NCBI RefSeq assembly: GCF_001535545.1 | Contig: NZ_CP014141.1 | Coordinates: forward strand, 1,178,001 to 1,242,000 | DNA length: 64,000 nucleotides | Reading direction: 5' to 3' | From: Thermus parvatiensis | GTDB taxonomy: Bacteria > Deinococcota > Deinococci > Deinococcales > Thermaceae | Shown here: in pieces, positions 1 through 8,512 of the stretch | Numbering within the stretch: position 1 is the first letter of the stretch | Layout of the letters: each line of letters opens with the position of its first letter | Position numbers and translations under genes: made by a program | Notes under the pieces: model-generated | Database searches by the model: none | What the model was told of the DNA's origin: nothing | What the model saw: only the letters and a program-made list of their open reading frames with translations

Positions 1-111
1 GCCACGGAGTTGGGGCGGGACTTGGAAGAGACGCGCAACGTTTCCACTTTGACCTCCTATGAGCTCCCGGCCACCCTCAAAGCGTCTTGGGGCGGCTCAG
101 GTCCATCCTAG
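1..111 (+). CDS. Possible C-terminal end of an unidentified protein (cut by window)
   Basis: The frame that begins at base 1 is open to a TAG at 109-111, giving 36 residues. I recognise no family in this tail. It may be the end of a real gene lying to the left, converging on the minus-strand gene at 130-573, or simply an open stretch by chance, which is common at this GC content. Confidence 0.25.
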   Translation, partial: ATELGRDLEETRNVSTLTSYELPATLKASWGGSGPS

Positions 112-129
112 AGCAGAGGCCCTCCCGGT

Positions 130-573
130 TCAAGAGGAAGCGGCCAGGACCCGCTCCTCCAATCCCTTGAGGAGGCTTTCCACGTTCTCCTGCATGAGCT
201 TCTGCACAAGCTTCTGCAAAAGCCCGCCGAAGATGGGGATGTTAAGCTCGTAGGTGAGGGTGAGGACCACCCGGGTCCCCTCCCCTTCCGGGAGGAAGAC
301 CCAGGTGCCCTCGTAGCGGTCAAAGTCCCCCTCGGGGGAGAAGAAGCGGTTCCTGAGGTTCTCGTCGTCCCACTCCTCCTCCTCCAGCCAGCGGACCTTC
401 TTCCCCATGGCCACCGCCACCCATCGGCTCCTCGTGCGGGTGCCTTCCCGGGCCACCACCTCGAGGCTCTCCACCTCCTTCAGGTAGGGCTTGAGCCCCT
501 CCAGGTCCTTGGCGAGCCGGTAGACCCGCTCGGGCGGGGCCGGGATGTAGCGTTCGGCGCGTACCTCGGGCAT
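130..573 (-). CDS. SRPBCC (START-like) ligand-binding protein
   Basis: This 147-residue protein has the helix-grip layout of the SRPBCC superfamily: an opening beta strand and helix (VRAERYIPAPPERVYRLAKD), a run of beta strands with WVAVAMGKK and WVFLPEGEGTRVVLTLTYE, and a long C-terminal amphipathic helix (LLQKLVQKLMQENVESLLKG). Relatives include COQ10-type quinone chaperones and polyketide cyclase-like proteins; all hold a hydrophobic ligand in a cavity. The ligand here cannot be read from sequence. It starts 3 bases after the recX stop, so the two are probably co-transcribed, but a TATAAG box 6 nt before its ATG might give a second, leaderless start. Confidence 0.75.
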   Translation of the reverse strand: MPEVRAERYIPAPPERVYRLAKDLEGLKPYLKEVESLEVVAREGTRTRSRWVAVAMGKKVRWLEEEEWDDENLRNRFFSPEGDFDRYEGTWVFLPEGEGTRVVLTLTYELNIPIFGGLLQKLVQKLMQENVESLLKGLEERVLAASS

Positions 574-576
574 GGC

Positions 577-1005
577 CTACTTATACTGTTCCTCCTCCTC
601 CTTGGCAAGCCGCCAGGCCTCCAGGGCCACCCCCAGGGGAAAGCCCCGCCCCGCGAGGAAGCGGACCGCCCGGGCCTTGTCCCCCCGGTGGCGGTAGCGG
701 CGGAGGACCTCCAAGGCCTCCTCCACCCGGGCCTCGGGCAGGACCTCCTCCACCACCTCCTCCGGCACCCCCCGGGCGAGGAGAAGGGCCCTAAGCTTCC
801 TCGGGCCGTACCGCCGGGCCCGGGTTTCCACAAAGGCCTGGGCGTAGGCCCGGTCGTCCAGGTAGCCCATGGCCTCCAGGCGCCCGAGGGCCGCTTCGGC
901 CTCCGCCTCGCCGAAGCGGGCGGCGAGCTTCGCCTTTAGGGCCGCCCGGCTATACCCTTTGCGGGCGAGAAGGCGGAAGGCGTACGCCAAAGCCTCGCTC
1001 CCCAT
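577..1005 (-). CDS. recX: Regulatory protein RecX
   Basis: The 142-residue product matches RecX in length and pattern: repeated three-helix units with ALAYAFRLLARKGYSRAALKAKL, then GYLDDRAYAQAFVETRARRYGPRKLRALLLARGV, and a third unit with RRYRHRGDKARAVRFLAGRGF. The phrases YLDD..YA..FV..R and G..KLR..L..RG are the usual RecX signature. RecX binds RecA filaments and limits or modulates their activity. recA is not in this window. The ATG at 1005 is preceded at 6 nt by TAAGAT, a -10-like box that would make the transcript leaderless, and its promoter overlaps that of the divergent phosphoesterase gene. Confidence 0.85.
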   Translation of the reverse strand: MGSEALAYAFRLLARKGYSRAALKAKLAARFGEAEAEAALGRLEAMGYLDDRAYAQAFVETRARRYGPRKLRALLLARGVPEEVVEEVLPEARVEEALEVLRRYRHRGDKARAVRFLAGRGFPLGVALEAWRLAKEEEEQYK

Positions 1006-1022
1006 GGGATAATCTTAGGGCC
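1006..1022. promoter_or_regulatory. Overlapping divergent -10 boxes between recX and the phosphoesterase gene
   Basis: Only 17 bases separate the two start codons. On the plus strand TAATCT (1010-1015) lies 7 nt before the ATG at 1023. On the minus strand TAAGAT (plus ATCTTA, 1012-1017) lies 6 nt before the ATG at 1005. The two -10 candidates share four bases, so one polymerase should exclude the other. Both spacings fit leaderless mRNAs. Confidence 0.5.
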
Positions 1023-1709
1023 ATGCGCGTCTACGCCATCGCCGATCCCCACCTCTCCCGGGTCCACCCCAAGCCCATGACCGTCTTCGGAGCGGGCTGG
1101 GAGGGGCACCCGGAGGCCTTCTTCCGGGGGTGGCGGGAGGTGGTGGGCGAGGAGGACCTGGTGGTGGTCCCCGGGGACATCTCCTGGGCCATGCGCCTTT
1201 CCGAGGCGATCCCGGACCTCTTGGACCTCGCCCGCCTGCCCGGGAGGAAGGTCCTCCTCAAGGGCAACCACGACTACTGGTGGCCCTCCATCAGCCGCCT
1301 CCGGGCCGCCCTACCCCCAGGGATGTACGCCCTCCAAAACGACGCCCTGGTGGTGGATGGGGTGGCGGTGGCCGGGACGCGGGGCTGGCAGTACCCGCCC
1401 CAGACCCCGGAGGACGAGAAGGTTTTCGCCCGGGAGGTGGAGCGCCTTAAGCTCTCCCTGAAAGCCCTCGAGGGCAAACCCTACCGCCACCTGGTGGTGG
1501 CCTTCCACTTCCCCCCCTTCGGCCCCGGGGGGGAGGCCTCCCCCCTCCTGGAGCTCGCCGCAGAGGCCCATCCCCAGGCCATCGTCTACGGTCACCTCCA
1601 CGGGGCCGACCCCGGGAAGCTCCCGCAAAGCTACCAGGGCATCCCCCTCCATCTGGTGGCGGCGGACGCCCTCCGCTTCCGGCCCAAGCTGATTCTGGAA
1701 GTGGACTGA
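1023..1709 (+). CDS. Metallophosphoesterase
   Basis: This 228-residue calcineurin-like phosphoesterase carries the full metal site in order: DPH at residues 8-10, GDISWA around D52, GNHDYWW (N82, H83), H162 in FHFPP, and GHLHG (H191, H193). These ligate two metals that activate water for phosphoester hydrolysis. The variant with GDISWA and GNHDYWW resembles bacterial proteins of about 230 residues whose substrates are unknown. No signal peptide is present, so it acts in the cytoplasm. It is divergent from recX. The next gene starts 15 bases downstream with its own -10 box. Confidence 0.85.
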   Translation: MRVYAIADPHLSRVHPKPMTVFGAGWEGHPEAFFRGWREVVGEEDLVVVPGDISWAMRLSEAIPDLLDLARLPGRKVLLKGNHDYWWPSISRLRAALPPGMYALQNDALVVDGVAVAGTRGWQYPPQTPEDEKVFAREVERLKLSLKALEGKPYRHLVVAFHFPPFGPGGEASPLLELAAEAHPQAIVYGHLHGADPGKLPQSYQGIPLHLVAADALRFRPKLILEVD

Positions 1710-1712
1710 GGT

Positions 1713-1718
1713 TATACT
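1713..1718 (+). promoter_or_regulatory. -10 box TATACT placed 6 nt before the MBL start codon
   Basis: TATACT at 1713-1718 is followed by six bases and the ATG at 1725. A transcript from this -10 would begin at or next to the start codon. No Shine-Dalgarno sequence is present, which supports leaderless translation. Confidence 0.5.
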
Positions 1719-1724
1719 AAGTAC

Positions 1725-2476
1725 ATGCCTTGGCGACCTGTGGGGCATGGGGTGGAGGCCCTCTACCTGGCCACGCCCCTGGGACGCCGCGTGGGGTACG
1801 GGGTCTACGTGTACCGCTACCGGTGGCTTCTGGTGGACACGGGCCCCCCTAAGGCCCGCCCCTTCGCCCCCGAGGCCGAGGGCGCGCTCCTTACCCACGC
1901 CCACGAGGACCACGCCGGAGGAGCCTTTCGGCTCGGCCTCCCCGTCTACGGAAGCGCCCTGACGGCCGCCCTGGTCGCCGCCCCCAAGCCCCTCCGCCTC
2001 TACCGCCGCCTGGTCTGGGGAAACCCCCGCCCCGCACGGGTGGAGGTGGCCGAACGGGTGGGCCCCCTCCACCTCCTTCCCACCCCGGGCCACGCCCCCG
2101 ACCACGTGGCCCTCTACGACCCCGGGGCCGGTCTCCTCTTCGGGGGGACCTCTTCCTGGGAGTGCGGGCGAGCCTCGCCACCCCGGGGTTTGACCTCCAG
2201 GCCCTCCTCCAAAGCCTCCGGAGGGTCCTCGCCCTAAAGCCCCGCGCCTTCTTCTGCGCCCACGCAGGGGCCCTCCAAGCCCCCCTGGAAGCCCTTCAGG
2301 CCAAGCTGGACTTTCTGGAGGGGAAGCGGGAGGAGGCCCTCCGCCTCAAGGCCCGAGGCCTCACCCCCAAAGAGGCCCTCCAGCGCCTCTTCGGAGGGGA
2401 AAGCCCTTTGGCCCTCCTCTCCGGCGGGGAGATGAGCCGCCTCGCCTTCGTGGAGGCCCTTATGATGGAGTCATGA
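1725..2476 (+). CDS. MBL-fold metallo-hydrolase (frameshifted by one lost G)
   Basis: The N-terminal part has the metallo-beta-lactamase signature THAHEDHAGG (H58, H60, D62, H63) and the second His in PTPGHAPDHV (H123), so this is a two-metal hydrolase. The frame breaks in a run of six G (2142-2147) just where GLLFGGD, the metal-bridging Asp strand, is expected. One extra G restores GLLFGGDLFLGVRASLATPG and continues to the stop at 2476, giving a normal protein of about 250 residues with a C-terminal helical tail. I read this as a sequence error, not a pseudogene. Substrate is unknown. Its end overlaps the next start by 4 bases (ATGA), so the two are translationally coupled. Confidence 0.75.
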
Positions 2477-2751
2477 TCACCGCCTTCGTCCTCATCCGGG
2501 CCCGGGGGAACCGCGTCCAGGCCCTGGGGGAGGCCATCGCCGAGCTGCCCCAGGTGGCCGAGGTCTACTCGGTAACGGGGCCCTACGATCTCGTGGCCCT
2601 GGTGCGCCTGAAGGACGTGGAAGAGCTGGACGACGTGGTGACCCAGGGAATCCTCTCCCTGGAAGGGGTGGAACGGACGGAGACCCTCCTGGCCTTTCGC
2701 GCCTACCCCAGGCGGCTTCTGGATCAGGGCTTCGCCCTGGGGCAGGAGTGA
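2473..2751 (+). CDS. Stand-alone Lrp/AsnC ligand-binding (RAM) domain protein
   Basis: The 92 residues correspond to the effector-binding half of Lrp/AsnC regulators with no DNA-binding part: AFVLIRARGNRVQALGEAI, then VAEVYSVTGPYDLVALVRLKD and a closing beta strand with TETLLAFRAY. The VxxVYxVTGxYDLxxxV pattern is the hallmark. Such RAM-only proteins form ring-like oligomers that bind amino acids and may pair with full-length Lrp proteins. It overlaps the MBL gene by 4 bases and the CPBP gene by 4 bases, so the three form one tight operon. Confidence 0.85.
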   Translation: MITAFVLIRARGNRVQALGEAIAELPQVAEVYSVTGPYDLVALVRLKDVEELDDVVTQGILSLEGVERTETLLAFRAYPRRLLDQGFALGQE

Positions 2752-3296
2752 AGCCCCCCTTCCTCTTCCTCCTCGCCCTCCAGGGGGGGCTCCTTCTCGT
2801 GGGCGGGGGCGGGATGCTCTGGCTTGGCCTTCCCCTCGCCCGGGACGCGGGCGGGGCGGGCTTTTGGGCTTTTGCCCTCCTCCTTGCCCTCCAGGGCCTC
2901 GAGGCCCTTTTCCGCCGCCTCTTCCCTGCCTCCTTCCGGGAAGCCGAGGCCCTGCACCGCGAGCTCGCCCTGGCCCTGAAACGCTCGGGAGCAAGTCCCC
3001 CTTTCCTCCTCGCCCTCGCCTTCGCCGCCGCTCTGGGGGAGGAAGTCTTCTTCCGGGGGTTCCTCCAAAGCCTCCTTATGGCCTGGCTTGGGGGCTTAGG
3101 CCTTTGGGTCCAGGCCCTCCTCTTCGCCCTCCTCCACCCCGCCCCCCTAAGGGCCTGGGCCTACCCCCTTTACACCGCCTTGGCGGGCCTCCTCTTTGGC
3201 CTCGCCTACCTCTATACGGGAAGCCTCGTCCCGGGCGTCCTCGCCCACTTCCTCCACAACGCCAAGGGCTTCTACGGGCTCTGGCGTGAGGCGTAG
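2748..3296 (+). CDS. CPBP-family intramembrane glutamic protease (CAAX protease-like)
   Basis: This 182-residue multi-pass membrane protein has the CPBP motifs in order: EEVFFRG (E98, E99, R103), a second His at the end of FALLH (H130), and HFLHN (H167, N171). In this family the paired glutamates and histidines form the intramembrane active site. Bacterial members act on peptides or mature surface proteins, and the substrate here is unknown. The start is GTG at 2748, overlapping the stop of the Lrp-domain gene. Confidence 0.8.
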   Translation: MKPPFLFLLALQGGLLLVGGGGMLWLGLPLARDAGGAGFWAFALLLALQGLEALFRRLFPASFREAEALHRELALALKRSGASPPFLLALAFAAALGEEVFFRGFLQSLLMAWLGGLGLWVQALLFALLHPAPLRAWAYPLYTALAGLLFGLAYLYTGSLVPGVLAHFLHNAKGFYGLWREA

Positions 3297-3357
3297 CAAA
3301 AACCCTCCCAAAAGTCAAGGTGTAGGCTCACAATCCCTGCCATTCCCGTGCTACAAT

Positions 3358-3962
<605 letters not shown>

Positions 3963-3965
<3 letters not shown>

Positions 3966-4340
3966 GGGCACACCCGCCTCCTCCTCCCCCTCCTCACCCC
4001 CGAGGAAGCCCTGGAGTTCGCCGAGATGCAGGCGGGCCTCCTGGCGGCCCACGGCTTCAACCCCTACCGGCTGGGCTACTTCCTCCTCAAGGAGGTGGAA
4101 GAGCGCTGGGATAAGGGGCGGTTTGGGCCGGAGTACGAGGCCCTGCCCCTGGTGGAGCTCCTGGACGCCAACCACGGCAACCGGGGCGAACTCCTCCTGG
4201 CCCACGCCTACGAGGGGGTGGAGCTGGACCTTAAGAAGACCAAGGCGGTGCTGGAGAACCTGCACCGCCTCTGGGGCCGCCCCGTGCACCTGAAGACGGT
4301 GGTGGGGGGCAAGGAGGTCTTGCTTTCCGCCGGAAGCTAG
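3963..4340 (+). pseudogene. spoVR: spoVR fragment fused out of frame to prkA
   Basis: In the frame of position 4026 the sequence reads [20 protein letters not shown] and [20 protein letters not shown], then [17 protein letters not shown] and [20 protein letters not shown], which is the C-terminal part of SpoVR. The N-terminal half of SpoVR is missing, and only about 25 residues separate ERW from RGEL where family members usually have roughly four times that, so a second internal deletion is likely. The DUF444 gene that normally lies between prkA and spoVR is absent. The end overlaps the stop of the convergent thioredoxin-family gene by 4 bases. Confidence 0.7.
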
Positions 4341-5128
4341 CGGAGGGCCCGCAGGTAACCCAGGAGAAGGGCCTCGGAAAGCTCCCCCAGGTGCCGGGCC
4401 ACAAGGCGCCCCTCCCGGTCGAAGAAGAAGGTGGTGGGAAGCCCCTGAACGCCCAAGGCCTGGGCAAGCCGGGTCTCGGGGTCCAAGAGGACCCACTCTG
4501 GGGAAAGGCCCCTTTCCTCCAGGAAGTTCTTCACCACCAAAGGGCCTTCCCCCTGGCTTACAAAGGCGAAGCGCACCTCCGGGTTCTCCTGGGCCAGGCG
4601 CACCATCATGGGGAGCTCCCGGCGGCAGGGGGGGCACCAGGTGGCCCAGAGGTTCAGCACCACCGGCTTACCCCGGAAGGCCTCGAGGCTCACCGGCGTG
4701 CCCCCTAGGCTGGTGAGCTGGACCTCCGGGAGGCCCACCGCCTCCGCCCCCCGCCCCCGGGTGAGGAAGACCCCCGCCACCAGACCCGCGGCCAGGACCG
4801 CCATCAGGGCGTAGCGCCAAAGGTGCTTGGGCAGAACCATCAGCGTGTACCCTCCTCCTGCCAGAATACCCCAGGCCGGGGTAAACCCTCCCTGCCAGAC
4901 GTAGAGGACGGAAAGAGGGTCCCGGGCAAAGACGGAAAAGTTTTCCAGCACAAACCCAAGCCGTGCCCCCAAAAGCCCCACCAGCACAGCCCCGGTAGCC
5001 CAGGGGGAAAACCTGGGGTCCACCCGCCGGGCCAGGAGCTCGGCCACCAGGACGAGGGCCAAAAGGGCCAGGGCTACCCCCAGGCGCACCCAGGGGATGG
5101 TGAAGGGCCCAAGCTGCACCCCGTCCAT
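4337..5128 (-). CDS. Membrane-anchored TlpA/ResA-like thioredoxin
   Basis: The 263-residue protein has about four N-terminal membrane segments (residues 12-125) followed by a thioredoxin domain with the motif WCPPC (C165, C168) in [19 protein letters not shown] and the cis-proline region [10 protein letters not shown]. TlpA/ResA-type proteins reduce disulfides on the outer side of the cytoplasmic membrane, typically on cytochrome c or other envelope proteins. The membrane half resembles part of a prolipoprotein diacylglyceryl transferase fold, but I cannot assign it. It follows a rhodanese lipoprotein gene with a 1-base overlap and a disulfide oxidoreductase gene, pointing to envelope thiol and sulfur chemistry. 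Confidence 0.75.
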   Translation of the reverse strand: MDGVQLGPFTIPWVRLGVALALLALVLVAELLARRVDPRFSPWATGAVLVGLLGARLGFVLENFSVFARDPLSVLYVWQGGFTPAWGILAGGGYTLMVLPKHLWRYALMAVLAAGLVAGVFLTRGRGAEAVGLPEVQLTSLGGTPVSLEAFRGKPVVLNLWATWCPPCRRELPMMVRLAQENPEVRFAFVSQGEGPLVVKNFLEERGLSPEWVLLDPETRLAQALGVQGLPTTFFFDREGRLVARHLGELSEALLLGYLRALR

Positions 5129-5502
5129 CAGCGCACCAGGGGATACCCCGCCTGCTGGATGGCCCTTACCCCTCCCTCCACGTTATAGAGGTTGGTGTAG
5201 CCCCGCTTTTTCAAGTACTCCGCCGCCTGGCGGCTACGGTTGCCGCTCCGGCAGTAGAGGTAGACGGGCTTGTCCTTGGGGATCTGGTCCGCCCAGCGGG
5301 CCACCTCCTCCACGGGGAGGTTCACCGCCCCCGGGACGTGGCCTTGGGCGAACTCCTCCGGCGTCCTCACGTCCACCACCAAAGCCCCCTGGGAGAGGGC
5401 CCGGTAAAGCTCATCCGGGCCCACGTTCTGGTAGCTCCCCCTGCCGCAGGCGGCAAGGAGAAGAGGGAGGACGAGGAAACCGAAGAGGGCGCGGCGGGTC
5501 AT
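5128..5502 (-). CDS. Rhodanese-domain lipoprotein
   Basis: Residues 1-19 form a lipoprotein signal peptide ending in the lipobox LLAAC (C19). The rest is one rhodanese domain with DVRTPEEFAQGHVPGAVNLP and the active-site loop CRSGNRS (C84), which carries sulfane sulfur as a cysteine persulfide. It should be attached to the outer face of the cytoplasmic membrane. The gene is sandwiched between the TlpA-like gene and the disulfide oxidoreductase gene, all minus strand and nearly overlapping, so they likely form one transcript. Confidence 0.85.
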   Translation of the reverse strand: MTRRALFGFLVLPLLLAACGRGSYQNVGPDELYRALSQGALVVDVRTPEEFAQGHVPGAVNLPVEEVARWADQIPKDKPVYLYCRSGNRSRQAAEYLKKRGYTNLYNVEGGVRAIQQAGYPLVR

Positions 5503-5503
5503 G

Positions 5504-6193
5504 CTAGGCCCGGACCCCTACGGCCTTCCGGATGGCCTGGAGGAACTGGGAGAGGGGCTGGGCCCCGAGGACGCGCTCCTTGCCGTAGTTGATGACGGTG
5601 TCGGGCACCCCGTGGATGTGGTAGCGGTCGGAGAGGGCGGGGAACTCGTTGGCCTCGATCATCTCGCCCCAGACCTTGGGGGAGGCGTAGGCCAGACGGT
5701 GGGCGGTGCGCACCGCCTGGGGGCAGTAGGGGCAGGTGGGGGTGACGAAGACCTGGAGGACCACCTCCTCGGGGAGGTCGTTGAGCTCCTGGACCACGTT
5801 TTCGGGGAGGCCGTGCCCGTCCCGGCCCAGCATCTCTATGTCCTCGAGGAGGCTTGCGAACTCGTAGCCCGCCGGGATCCCCCGGTAACGGAGGTTGATG
5901 GCCTCCGAGCCCTTCTCGCGAAGGATGAGGGTGGGCGCGGCCTCCACCTTGTAGGCCTCGGCCTTCGCCTTCCCTTCAGGGGTGGCCAGGTCGTAGACCA
6001 CCAGGTGGAGCTTATCGGAGAGGGCGGAAAGCTCCTCCAGAAGCTGCTTCGTCTCCTTGCAGTAGAGGCAGGGCTCCTTCCCCGGGGCGATCAAGGTGGA
6101 GGAGTCGGTGAAGAGCACCATCTCCACGTCCCGGCTGAGGTTGGCAAGCCTTTCCCGCACGATCTCTTGCTCTTTGGGTCCCAAAAGCGCCAT
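5504..6193 (-). CDS. Protein disulfide oxidoreductase (tandem glutaredoxin-like folds)
   Basis: Reading from the ATG at 6193, which has a strong ribosome site (GGAGGTGAAC), the protein is 229 residues with two thioredoxin-fold units. Each has a redox pair: CLYC (C42, C45) and CPYC (C154, C157), with cis-prolines in EAAPT and HGVPD. This two-CxxC design is the protein disulfide oxidoreductase (PDO) of thermophiles, which oxidises or isomerises disulfides in the cytoplasm and can be coupled to thioredoxin reductase. A frame extension upstream to 6337 is open but lacks a ribosome site and family similarity, so I rejected that start. Confidence 0.85.
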   Translation of the reverse strand: MALLGPKEQEIVRERLANLSRDVEMVLFTDSSTLIAPGKEPCLYCKETKQLLEELSALSDKLHLVVYDLATPEGKAKAEAYKVEAAPTLILREKGSEAINLRYRGIPAGYEFASLLEDIEMLGRDGHGLPENVVQELNDLPEEVVLQVFVTPTCPYCPQAVRTAHRLAYASPKVWGEMIEANEFPALSDRYHIHGVPDTVINYGKERVLGAQPLSQFLQAIRKAVGVRA

Positions 6194-6290
6194 GTTCACC
6201 TCCGGAATACCCCGGTAGGGGTACATCCAGGCTTTAACTATATCAGATAAAGAAGCCCGAGGAAAGAGTACACTTTCACGTTCCTGTGGC

Positions 6291-6319
6291 TTGACACCAT
6301 TACCCCCCATGGGTATACT
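6291..6319 (+). promoter_or_regulatory. Consensus sigma-A promoter for the persulfide dioxygenase gene
   Basis: TTGACA (6291-6296) and TATACT (6314-6319) are separated by exactly 17 bases. The transcript would start near 6326, giving a leader of about 35 nt with a GGAGGTGAAG ribosome site before the ATG at 6362. This is one of the strongest promoters in the window. Confidence 0.8.
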
Positions 6320-6361
6320 CCTCCCGAGGAGGGACAAAGGTCCCTCACCGGAGGTGAAGCC

Positions 6362-7798
6362 ATGATCTTTCGCCAGATCTACGAGGAAGGCCTTGCGCAG
6401 ATGAGTTACCTCCTGGGCTGCGCCGCCACCGGGGAGGCCCTGGTGGTAGACCCCAGGCGGGACGTGGACGTCTATTTGGACCTAGCCCAGTCCTTGGGTC
6501 TCCGCATCACCGCCATCGCCGAAACCCACATCCACGCCGACTACCTCTCGGGGGCACGGGAGCTCGCCCGGGCCACGGGAGCCACCCTGTACCTCTCCGA
6601 CGAGGGGGACGAGAACTGGAAGTACAAGGGCCTTGAGGGCTTCCCCCACGTCCTCCTCAAGGACGGGGACGAGTTCAAGGTGGGGAACATCCGCGTCCGG
6701 GCGGTCCACACCCCGGGCCACACCCCCGAGCACCTCTCCTTCCTGGTGGCGGACGGGGCGGTGACGGACGAGCCCCTCCTCTTCCTCACGGGGGACTTCG
6801 TCTTCGTGGGGGACGTGGGCCGGCCGGACCTTTTGGAGGAGGCGGCGGGGATCCGGGGCACGGCGGAGCCCGGGGCGAGGCGGATGTTTAAGAGCCTCAA
6901 GGAGAAGTTCCTCACCCTCCCCGACCACGTCCAGGTCTGGCCCGGCCATGGGGCGGGAAGCGCCTGCGGGAAAGCGCTTGGTGCCCTTCCCGCCACCACC
7001 GTGGGGTATGAACGCCGCCACGCCTGGTGGGCGGAGTACCTGGAGAAAGACGACGAGGAAGGCTTCGTGAAGGCCCTCCTCCAAGGGCAGCCCGAGGCCC
7101 CCACCTACTTCAAGGAGATGAAGCGGCTGAACCGGGACGGGATGGCCATCCTGGGCGGCCTTCCCCACCCGGGCCGCCTCACCAAGGCCCAGTTCGCCCG
7201 CTGGCTGAAAGAGGGGGCCATCCTGGTGGATACCCGGGACAAGTTCGCCTTCGCCGGGGGGCACCTGAAGGGAGCCATCAACATCCCCGCCGGGAAGAAC
7301 TTTAGTACCTGGGCGGGCTGGCTTCTCCCCTACGACCGCCCCCTCGTCCTCCTCGCCCGCCCCGAGGAGGTGGAGGCCCTCACCCGGGCCCTCATCCGCA
7401 TCGGCCTAGATGAGGTGGTGGGGTACATCCCGGGGCTCGAGGGCTACGCCCAGGGCGAGCTGGAAACCGTCCCCCAGGTCACCGCCAAGGAGGCCAAGGA
7501 GCTCTGGGAGAAGGGGAAGGCCTTCGTCCTGGACGTGCGCGGGCGGGACGAGTACCTCGCGGGGCACATCCCCGGGGCCCAAAACATCCACGCGGGCCGC
7601 GTCCTCGCCCACCTGGACCGGCTCCCCAAGGACAGGCCCCTCATCGTCCACTGCGTGGGCGGGGACCGCTCCAGCACCGCCATCAGCGCCCTTTTGGCCC
7701 ACGGCTTCCAAAACGCCCTGAACCTCACCGGGGGCATCAAGGCCTGGCGGGAGGCGGGCTTCCCCCTGGTGCAGGGCGAGGAACTGGTGCAGGCCTAA
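6362..7798 (+). CDS. CstB-like persulfide dioxygenase-rhodanese fusion
   Basis: The 478 residues hold three domains. Residues 1-250 are an ETHE1-type MBL fold with AETHIHADYLSG (H56, H58, D60), HTPGHTPEHLSF and LTGDFVFVGD. The second-site His that follows HxHxD is Tyr, as ETHE1 enzymes use only one iron. Residues 270-360 are a rhodanese domain without its cysteine (VDTRDKFAFAGGHLKGAINI, then LLARPEE). Residues 375-475 are a rhodanese domain with the loop HCVGGDRSS. The order MBL, pseudo-rhodanese, rhodanese is that of CstB, which oxidises glutathione- or coenzyme A-type persulfides and makes thiosulfate. It acts in the cytoplasm and heads a sulfane-sulfur operon. Confidence 0.85.
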   Translation: MIFRQIYEEGLAQMSYLLGCAATGEALVVDPRRDVDVYLDLAQSLGLRITAIAETHIHADYLSGARELARATGATLYLSDEGDENWKYKGLEGFPHVLLKDGDEFKVGNIRVRAVHTPGHTPEHLSFLVADGAVTDEPLLFLTGDFVFVGDVGRPDLLEEAAGIRGTAEPGARRMFKSLKEKFLTLPDHVQVWPGHGAGSACGKALGALPATTVGYERRHAWWAEYLEKDDEEGFVKALLQGQPEAPTYFKEMKRLNRDGMAILGGLPHPGRLTKAQFARWLKEGAILVDTRDKFAFAGGHLKGAINIPAGKNFSTWAGWLLPYDRPLVLLARPEEVEALTRALIRIGLDEVVGYIPGLEGYAQGELETVPQVTAKEAKELWEKGKAFVLDVRGRDEYLAGHIPGAQNIHAGRVLAHLDRLPKDRPLIVHCVGGDRSSTAISALLAHGFQNALNLTGGIKAWREAGFPLVQGEELVQA

Positions 7799-7802
7799 GC
7801 GA

Positions 7803-7830
7803 ACCCACCCCGGCCTAGGCCGGGGTGGGT
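7803..7830 (+). terminator. Perfect 28-base palindrome between sulfur genes
   Basis: Two 14-base arms (ACCCACCCCGGCCT and its complement) abut with no spacer, so the RNA would fold as a very stable GC hairpin with a CTAG loop region. There is no U-run after it. It may stop or attenuate transcription, or protect the mRNA end, between the dioxygenase gene and the tandem rhodanese gene. Confidence 0.5.
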
Positions 7831-7855
7831 CTCCCAGACCCCAAGGAGGTCTTCC

Positions 7856-8512
7856 ATGTACGAGACCCAGGTGCAAGAGCTTTCCCCCGAAGAGGCCAAG
7901 CGGCTGTACGACCAAGGGGTGCCCTTCTTTGACGTGCGCGAGGTGGAGGAGTACGCCCAGGCCCGGATCCCCGGGGCCCGACTCCTCCCCCTTTCCGAGT
8001 TCATGGCCCGCTACGGGGAGATTCCCAAGGACCAGCCCGTGGTCCTCTACTGCCGCACGGGCAACCGCTCCTGGCAGGCGGCGGCCTGGCTCAGCGCCCA
8101 GGGCTACCAGGTGTACAACCTCGAGGGCGGCATCGTCCGCTGGTACCGGGCAGGCCTCCCCGTGGACACCACCCCGGTGGAAATGGGCTACGCCACCACG
8201 CCCTATAAGGAGGTGGGCCCTCACGAAGCAGCGGGGCTTCTGGAGGAAGCCTGGGTGGTGGACGTGCGGGAAGCCTGGGAGTACCAGGGAGGCCACATCC
8301 CCAAGGCGGTGAACATCCCCCTTTCCGAACTCCCCCAAAGGCTCCAAGAGCTCCCCAAGGACCGGCCCATCCTCCTCGTGTGCAACTCCGGCAACCGCTC
8401 GGGGGTGGCGGCGGATTTTCTGGTGAAGCAGGGCTTTGACGGGGAGAAGATCTACAACCTGGAAGGCGGCACCTACGCCTGGGCCGCTGCGGGGCTTCCG
8501 GTGGAGCGATGA
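7856..8512 (+). CDS. Tandem rhodanese sulfurtransferase
   Basis: The 218-residue protein has two rhodanese domains, both with an active cysteine: CRTGNRS (C66) and CNSGNRS (C176). Each domain also has its DVRE...GH/RIPGA segment. There is no signal peptide, so it is cytoplasmic. It probably passes sulfane sulfur between thiols and the upstream dioxygenase. A ribosome site (AAGGAGG) lies 8 bases before the ATG. Its stop overlaps the TauE gene start by 4 bases (ATGA), which argues that sulfur handling and export are coupled. Confidence 0.85.
   Translation: MYETQVQELSPEEAKRLYDQGVPFFDVREVEEYAQARIPGARLLPLSEFMARYGEIPKDQPVVLYCRTGNRSWQAAAWLSAQGYQVYNLEGGIVRWYRAGLPVDTTPVEMGYATTPYKEVGPHEAAGLLEEAWVVDVREAWEYQGGHIPKAVNIPLSELPQRLQELPKDRPILLVCNSGNRSGVAADFLVKQGFDGEKIYNLEGGTYAWAAAGLPVER

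Noticed and set aside
2296..2994. Long minus-strand frame opposite the MBL, Lrp and CPBP genes
   Set aside because: Composition is Arg/Gly/Pro noise and it crosses three tightly coupled real genes on the plus strand.
6194..6337. N-terminal extension of the disulfide oxidoreductase to 6337
   Set aside because: It has no ribosome site, crosses the divergent promoter region and lacks family similarity, whereas the ATG at 6193 has GGAGGTGAAC in front.
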